From: Bacteroidales bacterium
Lineage (GTDB): Bacteria; Bacteroidota; Bacteroidia; Bacteroidales; PUMT01
Direction of reading: 5' to 3'
Assembly: GCA_007132225.1 (NCBI GenBank)
Contig: SLPB01000061.1
Coordinates: 1-61,000, forward strand
DNA length: 61,000 nucleotides
Shown: positions 1 to 10,200 of the stretch, piece after piece
Position numbering within the stretch: the stretch's first letter is position 1
How the letters are laid out: each line of letters opens with the position of its first letter
Made by a program: the position numbers and the translations under genes
The notes under the pieces: model-generated
Told to the model about the DNA's origin: nothing
Database searches by the model: none
Seen by the model: the letters and a program-made list of their open reading frames with translations, nothing else

Positions 1-744
1 CCCTTCCGCTCACCCCACAGCACCATAAGTTCAGTTGCAATGGTTGGTGGCGGCAGTGTACCACAGCCCGGAGAAATTTCACTTTCACATAACGGAGTGT
101 TGTTCCTGGATGAGCTGCCCGAGTTTCAGCGTTCTGTTCTTGAGGTTTTAAGACAACCTCTGGAGGACAGGGAGATAGATATTTCACGTTCAAAATATTC
201 AGTCCGCTATCCCGCCGGTTTCATGCTTGTTGCCTCTATGAATCCATGTCCATGCGGATACTATAGTAACCCTGAAAAGGAATGTGTTTGTCCGCCCGGC
301 ATGGTTCAGAAATATATTAACCGGATTTCCGGACCTCTTATGGACAGGATTGATATACATATTGAAGTAATACCGGTGCCATTCGAAAAACTTTCGGAAA
401 AAAGAAATGCTGAAAGTTCTGCAGCTGTCAGGGAGAGGGTTGCGAGCGCCAGAAAAGTGCAGGAAAGACGCTTCAGTAAATACAGTAATGTTCACTCTAA
501 TGCACAGATGAACACAAAAATGATCCACGAGTATTGCCCGATTGACAAAACAGGTCAGCTTTTACTTAAAAATGCCATGCACAAACTTGGATTATCCGCC
601 AGGGCATATGACCGCATACTTAAGTTAGCCCGTACAATATCCGATCTGGAGAGAACCACTGAAATAGAGAGTATACATCTGGCTGAAGCCATTCAGTACC
701 GGAGTCTTGACAGGGAGACATGGACAGTTCAATCAAGGGCATAA
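1..744 (+). CDS. comM: YifB/ComM family Mg-chelatase-like AAA ATPase, C-terminal part (5' truncated by window edge)
   Basis: Reading frame is open from base 1 (PFRSPHSTISSVAMVGGGSVPQPGEISLSHNGVLFLDELPEF), with the ComM/YifB Walker B-region motif and the CPCGYY...C.C segment. Confidence 0.93.
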   Translation, partial: PFRSPHSTISSVAMVGGGSVPQPGEISLSHNGVLFLDELPEFQRSVLEVLRQPLEDREIDISRSKYSVRYPAGFMLVASMNPCPCGYYSNPEKECVCPPGMVQKYINRISGPLMDRIDIHIEVIPVPFEKLSEKRNAESSAAVRERVASARKVQERRFSKYSNVHSNAQMNTKMIHEYCPIDKTGQLLLKNAMHKLGLSARAYDRILKLARTISDLERTTEIESIHLAEAIQYRSLDRETWTVQSRA

Positions 745-1020
745 TGGATCATCCATGCTGTATGCAGTTCTTTTTGTGTAACCTGGCAAAAAAAATAATC
801 CATGCTTTATTGACCTGCAGTCGGGTATACATACTATTTTGTGTTACCTGGCTGATGGCGGGGCATTTTTCAATATATTTTACACTTATAATAGGAGAGA
901 TTGTCTAATTTTTTTTAAATTTGTGACTGTTTTTTTTGATACTTTAGTAAAGTGCTGTGGAGTAAATACTTACGATAAATTTTTATCATACTATTATAAA
1001 TTATATTTATTAACTTTTAA

Positions 1021-1028
1021 AAAGGAGG
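1021..1028 (+). promoter_or_regulatory. Shine-Dalgarno-like sequence AAAGGAGG upstream of hppA
   Basis: aaaggagg lies 7 nt before the ATG at 1036. Confidence 0.5.
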
Positions 1029-1035
1029 AATTGTT

Positions 1036-3228
1036 ATGCCTGGAATATTTTGGTTAGTACCGTTAAGTTCTTTGTTTGCCCTGGGTTTTGCTTATTATTT
1101 CTTTAAGCAGATGATGGAGCATGATGAAGGAACTGACATGATGAAGAAAATTGCTGCCCATGTCCGTGAGGGAGCAGGTGCCTACCTGCGTCAGCAATAC
1201 AAAGTTGTAATTATTGTTTTCGCGGTGATCACAGTTATTTTTGCCATAATGGCTTATGGACTCGGAATTCAGAATCCATGGGTGCCATTTGCATTTCTTA
1301 CCGGCGGTGCCTTTTCCGGACTGGCCGGTTTTTTTGGAATGAAGGCTGCTACATTTGCATCGGCAAGGGTTGCCCATGCATGCCGCACATCGCTTGACGG
1401 CGGACTAAAGCTGGCTTTCCGCTCCGGTGCCGTAATGGGCCTTGTTGTGGTTGGTCTTGTACTGCTTGATGTTTCTGCATGGTTTCTGGTTCTCAATTGG
1501 GCCATTCCTGAAGCACAGCCAGGATTAAAACTGCTTACCATCACTGCCACTATGCTTACTTTTGGTATGGGTGCATCCACCCAGGCTCTCTTTGCACGTG
1601 TTGGCGGTGGTATATATACCAAGGCTGCTGACGTTGGTGCCGACCTTGTAGGTAAGGTTGAGGCCGGCATACCCGAGGATGACCCCAGAAACCCTGCCAC
1701 CATTGCCGATAATGTAGGTGATAATGTTGGTGATGTTGCCGGTATGGGAGCCGACCTGTTTGAATCGTTTGCCGGTTCAATCCTGGCTACTGCCCTGCTT
1801 GGTGCTGCTGCATTCATAGGATTCGGTTCGGAAATGCAGTTCAATGCAGTAATAGCTCCTATGCTGATTGCTGCAGTGGGTACATTGCTTTCAATTGCCG
1901 GTGTATTTTTTGTGCGGACCAAAGAGGGAGCAACCCAGAAGGAGTTGCTTAAATCCCTTGGCGTTGGTGTCAATACCAGCGCAGCTTTGATAGTTGTGTT
2001 TTCACTTGGGATATTGTACCTTTTAGGATTACCAAATTACCTGGGTATTTGGGCATCAATAGTTGTAGGCCTGCTGGCCGGTATTGGTATCGGACAGTCG
2101 ACGGAATACTTTACAGCTTCCGCCTATAAACCTACCCGCAAGATTGCTGAATCAGCCAGTACTGGTCCGGCAACATTAATTATCAGCGGTATCGGAACCG
2201 GACTCATCTCTGCCGCCGTTCCCCTTGGAATTATCTGCGTGGCCATTACACTGGCATTTGGATTTTCATCAGGATTTAACTTTGACGCTACCAGCCTTAA
2301 TATTGGCCTTTACGGTATAGGTGTAGCTGCAGTTGGTATGCTCTCCACTCTGGGCATAACCCTGGCTACAGATGCATACGGCCCCATAGCCGATAATGCG
2401 GGTGGCAACGCTGAGATGAGCAAGCTTGGAGACGAAGTGCGCGCCCGCACAGATGCTCTTGATGCACTTGGAAACACAACTGCCGCAACTGGTAAAGGAT
2501 TTGCCATAGGTAGTGCCGCACTGACTGCACTTGCTTTGCTTGCTGCATATTTCGAGGAAGTGAAGATCATGTTTGTTAAGTTCCTTGACCGTCCCGATGA
2601 ACTCATAAACAACATTCCCGCAATTGATGCGCAGTTTATTGATTTTATCCACCACTATGATATCCACCTTATGAACCCGCTGGTAATAGTTGGTATTTTT
2701 ATCGGTGTATTGTCGGTATTCCTTTTCAGCGGAATGACCATGACTGCAGTAGGCCGTGCGGCGCAGAAAATGGTTGACGAGGTTCGCCGGCAGTTCCGTG
2801 ACATTCCCGGAATCATGGAAGGAAAAGCTGAGCCCGATTATGCCCGTTGTGTTGCTATTTCAACTAAAGGTGCGCAACAGGAAATGATGGTGCCATCACT
2901 GATAGCTTTATTCATACCTGTTATCGTGGGACTTGTTTTTGGTGTAGCAGGGGTAACCGGATTGCTGGTTGGAACTATTTCCTCAGGCTTTGCCATGGCA
3001 ATCTTTATGGCTAATGCCGGCGGTGCCTGGGATAATGCCAAGAAATATATTGAAGAAGGCAACCTTGGAGGCAAAGGCTCCGAGAACCATAAAGCTGCCG
3101 TTGTTGGTGATATGCTTGGAGACCCGTTCAAGGATACCTCCGGGCCAAGTCTTAACATACTTATCAAACTGATGGTTATGGCTTCCGTTGTAACCGTTGG
3201 GGTTGCCGTGAGCTACAGTATATTCTAG
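1036..3228 (+). CDS. hppA: Membrane-bound ion-translocating pyrophosphatase (K+-dependent type by motif)
   Basis: 730 aa, multi-TM; EAGIPEDDPRNPATIADNVGDNVGDVAGMGADLFES, DAYGPIADNAGGNAEM, GNTTAATGKGFAIGSAALTALAL, GDMLGDPFKDTSGPSLNILIKLM. Confidence 0.97.
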   Translation: MPGIFWLVPLSSLFALGFAYYFFKQMMEHDEGTDMMKKIAAHVREGAGAYLRQQYKVVIIVFAVITVIFAIMAYGLGIQNPWVPFAFLTGGAFSGLAGFFGMKAATFASARVAHACRTSLDGGLKLAFRSGAVMGLVVVGLVLLDVSAWFLVLNWAIPEAQPGLKLLTITATMLTFGMGASTQALFARVGGGIYTKAADVGADLVGKVEAGIPEDDPRNPATIADNVGDNVGDVAGMGADLFESFAGSILATALLGAAAFIGFGSEMQFNAVIAPMLIAAVGTLLSIAGVFFVRTKEGATQKELLKSLGVGVNTSAALIVVFSLGILYLLGLPNYLGIWASIVVGLLAGIGIGQSTEYFTASAYKPTRKIAESASTGPATLIISGIGTGLISAAVPLGIICVAITLAFGFSSGFNFDATSLNIGLYGIGVAAVGMLSTLGITLATDAYGPIADNAGGNAEMSKLGDEVRARTDALDALGNTTAATGKGFAIGSAALTALALLAAYFEEVKIMFVKFLDRPDELINNIPAIDAQFIDFIHHYDIHLMNPLVIVGIFIGVLSVFLFSGMTMTAVGRAAQKMVDEVRRQFRDIPGIMEGKAEPDYARCVAISTKGAQQEMMVPSLIALFIPVIVGLVFGVAGVTGLLVGTISSGFAMAIFMANAGGAWDNAKKYIEEGNLGGKGSENHKAAVVGDMLGDPFKDTSGPSLNILIKLMVMASVVTVGVAVSYSIF

Positions 3229-3253
3229 ATTTCCCGGTTATCTCCAAAATTTT

Positions 3254-3285
3254 AAAAAGCCTGCAGAATTTTCTGCAGGCTTTTT
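3254..3285. terminator. Perfect 15-bp hairpin with A/T flanks; bidirectional intrinsic terminator between convergent hppA and lpxH
   Basis: aaaaagcctgcagaa (3254-3268) / ttctgcaggcttttt (3271-3285), 2-nt loop. Confidence 0.9.
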
Positions 3286-3338
3286 AATTGTCTTTTTTTG
3301 ACTTCTTACCCGGTAACAGAAGCAAACGGGCGAGTGCC

Positions 3339-4088
3339 TCAGGCAGAATAATTTTTAATTTCCATCTTCTCACCGTCAAAAACAGCATAAGAGAAATGCC
3401 ATAGCCAGTCCCCGAGATTAATATAGCGGGAGCCGTGATCTCCAAGAGAAATGTCAAGAGGGACATGGCGGTGCCCGAAAACAAAATAATCAAAATGTTT
3501 ATTCTCCAGTATCCGGTTGGCAAATATAATCTGTTCCTCATTATCTGCACCCTTAAAAGGTGTAATCAGCTCTTTGGAGTACCTGCTTTTATGCGACCAT
3601 TTATGTCCGAACCATATTGCGAAATTGGGGTGAAGCCTTGCAAAAATCCATTGCAGTGCAGGATTCGTGAATATCTTTTTTAATATTTTGAATCCTGTAT
3701 CCCCATCATCCATCCCGTCACCATGTGCCATGTAGAATGTCTTACCGAAAAGATCGGTAATGTAAGGGCCCGTATGAATTATCATACCGGTTTCACCGGG
3801 GAGGTAATCAAAAACCCAGATGTCATGGTTGCCGGTAAAAAAGTGAACCGGGATTCCACTGTCTGTTAGTTCCGCTATCTTTCCCAGTACTCTTGTATAT
3901 CCTCTTGGTACAACACGTTTGTATTCAAACCAGAAATCAAATATATCGCCCAGGAGATATATTTCGCCAGCCTCTTCTTTTATGCTATCCAGCCATTTAA
4001 CAAAGAGGCGTTCACGAGTGAGGCTGTCTGTGCCTGATAATCCGAAATGAGCATCGGAGGCGAAGTAGATATTTTTATTATGATTCAA
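3339..4088 (-). CDS. lpxH: UDP-2,3-diacylglucosamine diphosphatase family metallophosphoesterase
   Basis: SDAHFGL, LLGDIFDFWFEY, FFTGNHDIW, AHGDGMDDGD, FGHRHVPLD: calcineurin-like LpxH motifs. Confidence 0.87.
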   Translation of the reverse strand: MNHNKNIYFASDAHFGLSGTDSLTRERLFVKWLDSIKEEAGEIYLLGDIFDFWFEYKRVVPRGYTRVLGKIAELTDSGIPVHFFTGNHDIWVFDYLPGETGMIIHTGPYITDLFGKTFYMAHGDGMDDGDTGFKILKKIFTNPALQWIFARLHPNFAIWFGHKWSHKSRYSKELITPFKGADNEEQIIFANRILENKHFDYFVFGHRHVPLDISLGDHGSRYINLGDWLWHFSYAVFDGEKMEIKNYSA

Positions 4089-4103
4089 TTTGAGTTTAGT
4101 AGG

Positions 4104-5273
4104 TTAATCCAGTGCTCTTGCCAATCTGCGCCGTAGCTCCCGGGCGGACAAATTTTTTGCCATGATGCCTGCATCCCGGTTTATTAGATAGTTGGAAGGA
4201 ATCGCCTGTACATTATAGTGTTGCGCTGCAGTAAAGCCACCTTCTCCAAACTCTGCAACATGAACCCAGGGAAGCTCTGAATATCTTATGCTTCTAAGCC
4301 ATTCCTCCCTGTCCCTTTCAACCGATACCTGATAGATCTGAAAGCCTTTATTCCGATATTCCTGATGTACTGGAATAAGATCATGGCTTAGCTCAACACT
4401 GCCCGGATTGAGGGATGAGCCAAAAAACACCAGTATATATTTCTCCTGAAGGGAGTGAAGCCTGACTGTATCTCCGTCAATGCCGGGCATTGCTATATCA
4501 GGATATAACGAATGCACATTTCCGCTTGCTTCTGCCATATTTAGAATCCTGAACCGGTCATATCCCCTCTCCTGAGCCTCTGCATCTGCAGCAAGGGCTT
4601 TTACATGCAAAGATTCAGGATATTTTTTCCTGAGCGATTGTGCCAATATTTTCATGTATTGTATGTCCCTTACCTGATTCAGCACATAGTAATCATCTTC
4701 AAGTTGCTGGTAAATCGCTGTAATTGAGGCAAGAGACTCCATGTTTTCCATTATGAAAGCTATTGAAAATTTTCGCTGGGCCTGGATAATTTCATTAATC
4801 TCTTCATAAATTCGTGCTTCCTCTTTTTCAAAATCCGGATCATCTTCCAGGGCAGCTATTTCCATTATAAGGGGTTGAATCTGTTTTTTGGTTACAGCAA
4901 GCCGGTCATTTAATTTTTTAATCGATTCAGATCCCTCTGACCCATAAACTTTGAAGGTCCCGGACAAGTTTGAGGCATCGGCCACGATCCTGACCGTTTC
5001 TCCCGGTTCAGCCAGTAGTGTTATGAAGTTATTATCGCTGAGCCTTAGGTTATAAAAAGAAGGATGAGAAATTTTTGCTGAGAAGGAAAAGGTGCCGTTT
5101 CTTTTTATTTTGGCCGAATCCAGAACTGCTGGCCCCTCTACATTAAGGCGATCCAGGTAGATCATTTTACCTCTTCCCTCTTCCAGTTCACCTTTTATAC
5201 TCACCCTGCCGGATTCTTTACAGGAAACCAAAAGCATCACAAAAGGTAGTAAGAGTAATAATAAATGCTTCAT
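4104..5273 (-). CDS. DUF4369-like plus thioredoxin-fold lipoprotein lacking the CxxC motif
   Basis: Lipobox LLVSC; N-terminal region and C-terminal TlpA/AhpC-like fold collinear with the 5441-6649 protein; CGPC position reads SLNPGS. Confidence 0.8.
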   Translation of the reverse strand: MKHLLLLLLPFVMLLVSCKESGRVSIKGELEEGRGKMIYLDRLNVEGPAVLDSAKIKRNGTFSFSAKISHPSFYNLRLSDNNFITLLAEPGETVRIVADASNLSGTFKVYGSEGSESIKKLNDRLAVTKKQIQPLIMEIAALEDDPDFEKEEARIYEEINEIIQAQRKFSIAFIMENMESLASITAIYQQLEDDYYVLNQVRDIQYMKILAQSLRKKYPESLHVKALAADAEAQERGYDRFRILNMAEASGNVHSLYPDIAMPGIDGDTVRLHSLQEKYILVFFGSSLNPGSVELSHDLIPVHQEYRNKGFQIYQVSVERDREEWLRSIRYSELPWVHVAEFGEGGFTAAQHYNVQAIPSNYLINRDAGIMAKNLSARELRRRLARALD

Positions 5274-5440
5274 CTTTTAACTTAAATTAGTGGTTGACTA
5301 CCATGTCCGTATTGTTAACCCCTCAAAAAATGTTCTTATACCCGGTGTAAATTCCGTTTTTAGTATTCTCAAATTATGGGTCCGAACATTACTATTCCGG
5401 TAAACCCTTTATGGCGGAGTTAAATTATTTTTATAAAATG

Positions 5441-6649
5441 TCAATCAAATACTCCCGATAGAGCACGTTCCAGCTCTGCTCCCCTGAGATTCCTGGCAAT
5501 TATTCTTCCCTCAGGATCAAGGAGGAAGTTGGCAGGGATTCCCTGGATGCTATATAGAGGAACAACAACGGAGTTCCAGAACTGCAGATCGCTCACATGT
5601 GTCCATTTTTCCATGCCATCTTCTTCAATCCCCTTTATCCATGCATCCCTTGTCCGGTCCAGTGAAACCTGGTATATATCAAATCCCTTGCTATTATATT
5701 TGTTATATGATTCAACCAGGTAGGGGTTTTCCTCCCGGCAGGGACCACACCATGAGGCCCAGAAATCGAGCAAAACAAAATTGCCTCTCATCGAGTGGAG
5801 GCTGATGGTATCGCCCTGGGGATCGGGTAATGATATTTCAGGAGCAACTGCACCGTCTGAAAGGACGCTTTCCCTTTGCTTTCTCAGTTCAATTTGTTCC
5901 TTCATATCATTTACATTCTCATTAAGAGTGACAGTATGTTCCAGATCAGGATATTTATTAATCAGCACTGAGTCTACCAGCAGGTAATACTTAAAGTCTT
6001 CTTCCTTTCCAAGAACAAAGGTTGATGGGTCAGTTTGCTGGTAGAGTGCTATAAGGCTTGCCAGTGATCCCGGATTGCTTGTTATGAAATCAATAGTGAA
6101 CTGCCTTTGTTCTTCAGCTATTTCTTCATACTTTTCTCTTATTTCATTCCTGAATTCCTGTATGTCTACACCTGATTCGTCGCGGCCTGTACGGTAGCGT
6201 TCACCAAGTGAATCCATCTTCATTATTGTAGAGTGCATTTTTTTGTTCAGCTCGAGCGAAAGCCGGGATTCAGACGATCCTTCTATATTTGCGGAACTTT
6301 GCAGGTTGTTAATGTCTCCGGTAATTTTAATATCCTCGCCTGGAGAAACAATAAGCACCAGGTAGCTGGATTGATCCGACCTGAGTGACATGAATTTTAT
6401 TTGATCTGTCTCATCCTCAAACCTGAAATTTCCGTTATCATCGACAATAACCGAGTCCAGGGGAATAAGATCATAAGTGCTCATTTCATAAAGGTTTAGC
6501 TTTTTCCCGGCTGCATTATCCAATTTTCCGCTGATTGAATAGTTATTGTCACTCTTCGAGCACGAGAATAACAATAGTATAGCTATAGATATTAAGAGTG
6601 TATTTGTTGCAGGAAAAGTTAAGACAGTTTCTTTAAATAGTTTTTGCAT
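5441..6649 (-). CDS. TlpA/ResA-like disulfide reductase lipoprotein with DUF4369-like N-terminus
   Basis: LLLFSCSKS lipobox, FVLLDFWASWCGPCREENPYLVESYNKY active site, IQGIPANFLLDPEGRIIARNLRG cis-Pro motif. Confidence 0.9.
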   Translation of the reverse strand: MQKLFKETVLTFPATNTLLISIAILLLFSCSKSDNNYSISGKLDNAAGKKLNLYEMSTYDLIPLDSVIVDDNGNFRFEDETDQIKFMSLRSDQSSYLVLIVSPGEDIKITGDINNLQSSANIEGSSESRLSLELNKKMHSTIMKMDSLGERYRTGRDESGVDIQEFRNEIREKYEEIAEEQRQFTIDFITSNPGSLASLIALYQQTDPSTFVLGKEEDFKYYLLVDSVLINKYPDLEHTVTLNENVNDMKEQIELRKQRESVLSDGAVAPEISLPDPQGDTISLHSMRGNFVLLDFWASWCGPCREENPYLVESYNKYNSKGFDIYQVSLDRTRDAWIKGIEEDGMEKWTHVSDLQFWNSVVVPLYSIQGIPANFLLDPEGRIIARNLRGAELERALSGVFD

Positions 6650-7265
6650 TTTCTTATTAGGTATTTTATTGAGATTTTGATTACCTGGTAATTATTTTTT
6701 GATTTTTAAGCTCCATTTAAAGAACATTGGATTTGCTTTTTTTATTATTGATGCAAATGAGTTATTTTTCTTTGCATGGTTTTTTAAATACAATCAGGGG
6801 GGATATTCTTATTGGATTGAATGGGAATGAAATTCATATCTATGGATGATCACATTTGCAGGTGTTAAAATATCTGGCATGGTTTGATATCTGATATAAA
6901 TTTAATATTGTAAAGATAATTATTTTTTATCTAATGAACAGACCATGTTGATCTGCCTCTCAAGTAAAGACATAACATCAGGTTTTGAACTCTCCTGTTT
7001 GATTATCGGTATATTAGGAAACATCCTGCCTTTACCTTCACCTTAATTAAGGAAAATTTATTTTGTAATTTTACAATATCAGCGGCAGGTAATAAATTAA
7101 TTCCTCTGACTTCGGTTTTAGGAATTAATCATATTTTATACTGATGAGTTACATTATTTTTGCAATAAGTCCACTAATATTTTTACCGGGCGATTATTGC
7201 ACAATCACTGCCGGCTTTAGAGGGAGGTATACTGATTTTATTTTTTTTACAAAACTTACAAAATT

Positions 7266-10200
7266 ATGCAAGAAACACTGAATTTGCCGGATTATTTGTT
7301 TGAGGTTAGCTGGGAGGTATGTAACAAAGTCGGAAGCATACATACCCTTTTATCTACAAAGGCGGGTTTTCTGCAAAAGAAGCTGAATAACAATTATATT
7401 CTAATAGGCCCGGATGTATGGAGAGGGGAATCGGAACACCCTGAATTTATTGAAGACAAGGAATTATTTGCCGCATGGCGTCAGGCTGCGGCGATGGATG
7501 GGTTAAGAATACGTACGGGAAGATGGAATGTTGAAGGGCAACCTTTGGCTATCATAATCGATTTCACTCCTTTTATATCTCAAAAGGATCAGATATTCAG
7601 ACAAATGTGGGATAGATTTAAACTGGATTCCATCTCCGGTCAATGGAATTATGTAGAACCTGTTCTTTTTGGCTATGCTGTTGGCCTGCTTATTGAAAGC
7701 TTTGTAAAATTCAATGTTCCCAGCGGAGAGCGTGCCCTTGCCCATTTTCATGAATGGATGACAGGTTCCGGGATATTATACCTGAGGGACCAGGTTCCCG
7801 CCGTGACAACAGTTTTCACTGTCCATGCTACTGTAATGGGCCGGACTCTTGCCTGCAACTATCAACCTCTGTACAGGGATTTTGAGAAATTTGATGCCGA
7901 AGCAAGGGCCAGGGAATTTAATGTTGTTTCAAAGCTTTCCCTGGAAAAACTTTCCGCTGAAAATGCAGATTTATTTACTGCAGTAAGTGAACAAACAGTC
8001 CGTGAATGCAGGCACTTTTTAGGTAAGGAGGCAGATATTTTAACTCCCAACGGAATTGAGGATTATCTTCTGGTTGCCGGAGATCAGTTTGAAAGCAAAC
8101 GTTCTTCTTCCCGGGAAAAGTTGAAAAAAGTAAGTGCTGCCCTCCTGGACAAGGCTCCGGATGATGATGTTATGTTTGTAGCAAATAGCGGAAGGTATGA
8201 GATGAAGAATAAGGGAATTGATGTTTTTATTTATTCTCTTGCAGCCCTGAAGAATAACCCTGCATTAAAGAAAGAAGTGATTGCTTTTATAATGGTGCCT
8301 GCTAACCAGATTGGCCCGCGCAGGGATTTGATAGATTTCCTTGAGGGCAATACAGGTCATCCCGGGGCAGCCGGAAAGGTTCTAACGCATTACCTTCATG
8401 ATCAGGATTATGATCCTGTTGTTCAGAAACTTCAGGCAGCCGGATTAAACAACGATCCCGCAGACAAGGTGAAAGTAATATTTATACCCTGTTACCTTAA
8501 CGGTAATGACGGCATATTCAATGTTCCTTACCATGATTTGCTTGCGGGCATGGATATTACTGTATTTCCCTCCTATTATGAGCCGTGGGGGTATGCACCC
8601 ATGGAAAGCATTGCATTACGTATTCCAACCATCACCACCAGTCTTAACGGTTATGGATTATGGGTTAATGAGCATTTTCATGGTGAAAAGTCCTCTATTG
8701 ATATTATTACCAGAGATGAAGATAATTTTCAGCAGGTAGTGGATCTTATAAGTGAAAAACTTGCCGCCTTCTCAGCTTTGAATGATTCGGAAATTGATGT
8801 TATTAAACAAAATGCCGGAGAGATATCAAAAATAACACTATGGAAGAATTTTATCGTTCATTATTACTCAGCATATGAACTTGCACTGAAAAAGTCTGAA
8901 CCAAGAGTTACAGGGCTTCCTCCCACTGAAATTACAGAAGCTGTTGCCCCCGTTTACAAAGTAAGCAAGGTCCATGAGCCTAAATGGAAAACAATTCTGG
9001 TTCATAAAAACATACCTTCCAGATTAACTGCACTGGAGCAGATATCAGGAAATCTGTGGTGGAGCTGGAACGAAAGGGCCGCAGAGCTTTTTAGCAGTAT
9101 TGACCGGGAACTCTGGAATGAAACCGGTTGCAATCCCGTTTATTTTCTGGAGAAAGTAAGTTATACCAGGTTCATGGAACTTGAAAAGGATGAAGCTTTT
9201 CTTTCTGAGATGGATGAGGTTTATGATGTTTTTCAGAAATACCTCAAAGAACCCTTCAGGGAAGGATCTCAGGTCGCATATTTCAGTATGGAGTACGGAC
9301 TTCATTCAAGTATCCCGATATACAGCGGTGGACTTGGTGTACTGGCAGGTGACTATCTCAAGGAAGCCAGTGATTCGAAAGTAGATATGGTGGCTGTGGG
9401 ATTATTGTATAAATACGGGTATTTTAAGCAGCAACTGGCGGCAGGTGGTGAGCAGATAGCTACCTATGAACCCACAAATTTTGCTCATTTGCCGGCAAGG
9501 ATTGTAAGGAATGACGATGGCGATCCGCTGACAATCAGCATTGCCTTTCCCGGCCGGAAAGTCAAAGCCCGTATATGGAGGATCGATGTAGGAAGAATCC
9601 CCCTGTTTCTTCTTGATACTGATATTGAAGATAATCAGGATCATGACAGGAGTATCACTCACCATTTATATGGAGGTGACTGGGAAAACAGGTTCAAACA
9701 GGAGATGCTCCTTGGTATCGGAGGTATTAGAGCATTGAAGGTTATGGATGTTGATCCTCATCTTTTCCACTGTAATGAGGGTCATGCAGCTTTTATCGGG
9801 ATTGAAAGGCTAAACCAGTACATTAATGAACAAAAACTTATATTTTCCCAGGCTCTTGAAGTTGTAAGAGCCTCGACACTGTTTACCACTCATACTCCTG
9901 TGCCGGCAGGACATGACTCTTTTGACGAAAATTTACTGCGCACCTATATTGCTCATTATCCAGTAAGGCTCAATATTAGCTGGACCCAGTTTATGAATCT
10001 CGGGAAAATCCACCCTGAAGATCCAAATGAGAACTTTTCCATGTCCTACCTGGCCGCCAACCTTTCTCAGGAGATAAACGGGGTAAGCCGTCTGCACGGA
10101 AAGGTAAGCAGGCATATCTTCAATGATCTCTGGAAGGGATACCTGCCCGGAGAACTGCATATTGATTACGTAACCAATGGCATTCATCACGACACATGGA

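Noticed and set aside
199-528. Antisense ORF (109 aa) inside comM, and similar ORFs opposite hppA (1269-1973, 2269-2667, 2838-3167)
   Set aside because: Shadow ORFs opposite strongly supported coding frames; low-complexity composition and no recognisable motifs.
720-1057. ORFs 720-908 and 839-1057 between comM and hppA
   Set aside because: Composition looks like translated AT-rich intergenic DNA; the second overlaps the hppA start and there is no motif.
6650-7265. 616-bp intergenic region as a possible riboswitch or ncRNA
   Set aside because: No recognisable riboswitch core or strong terminator by eye; explained as a divergent promoter region. Covariance searches would be needed.
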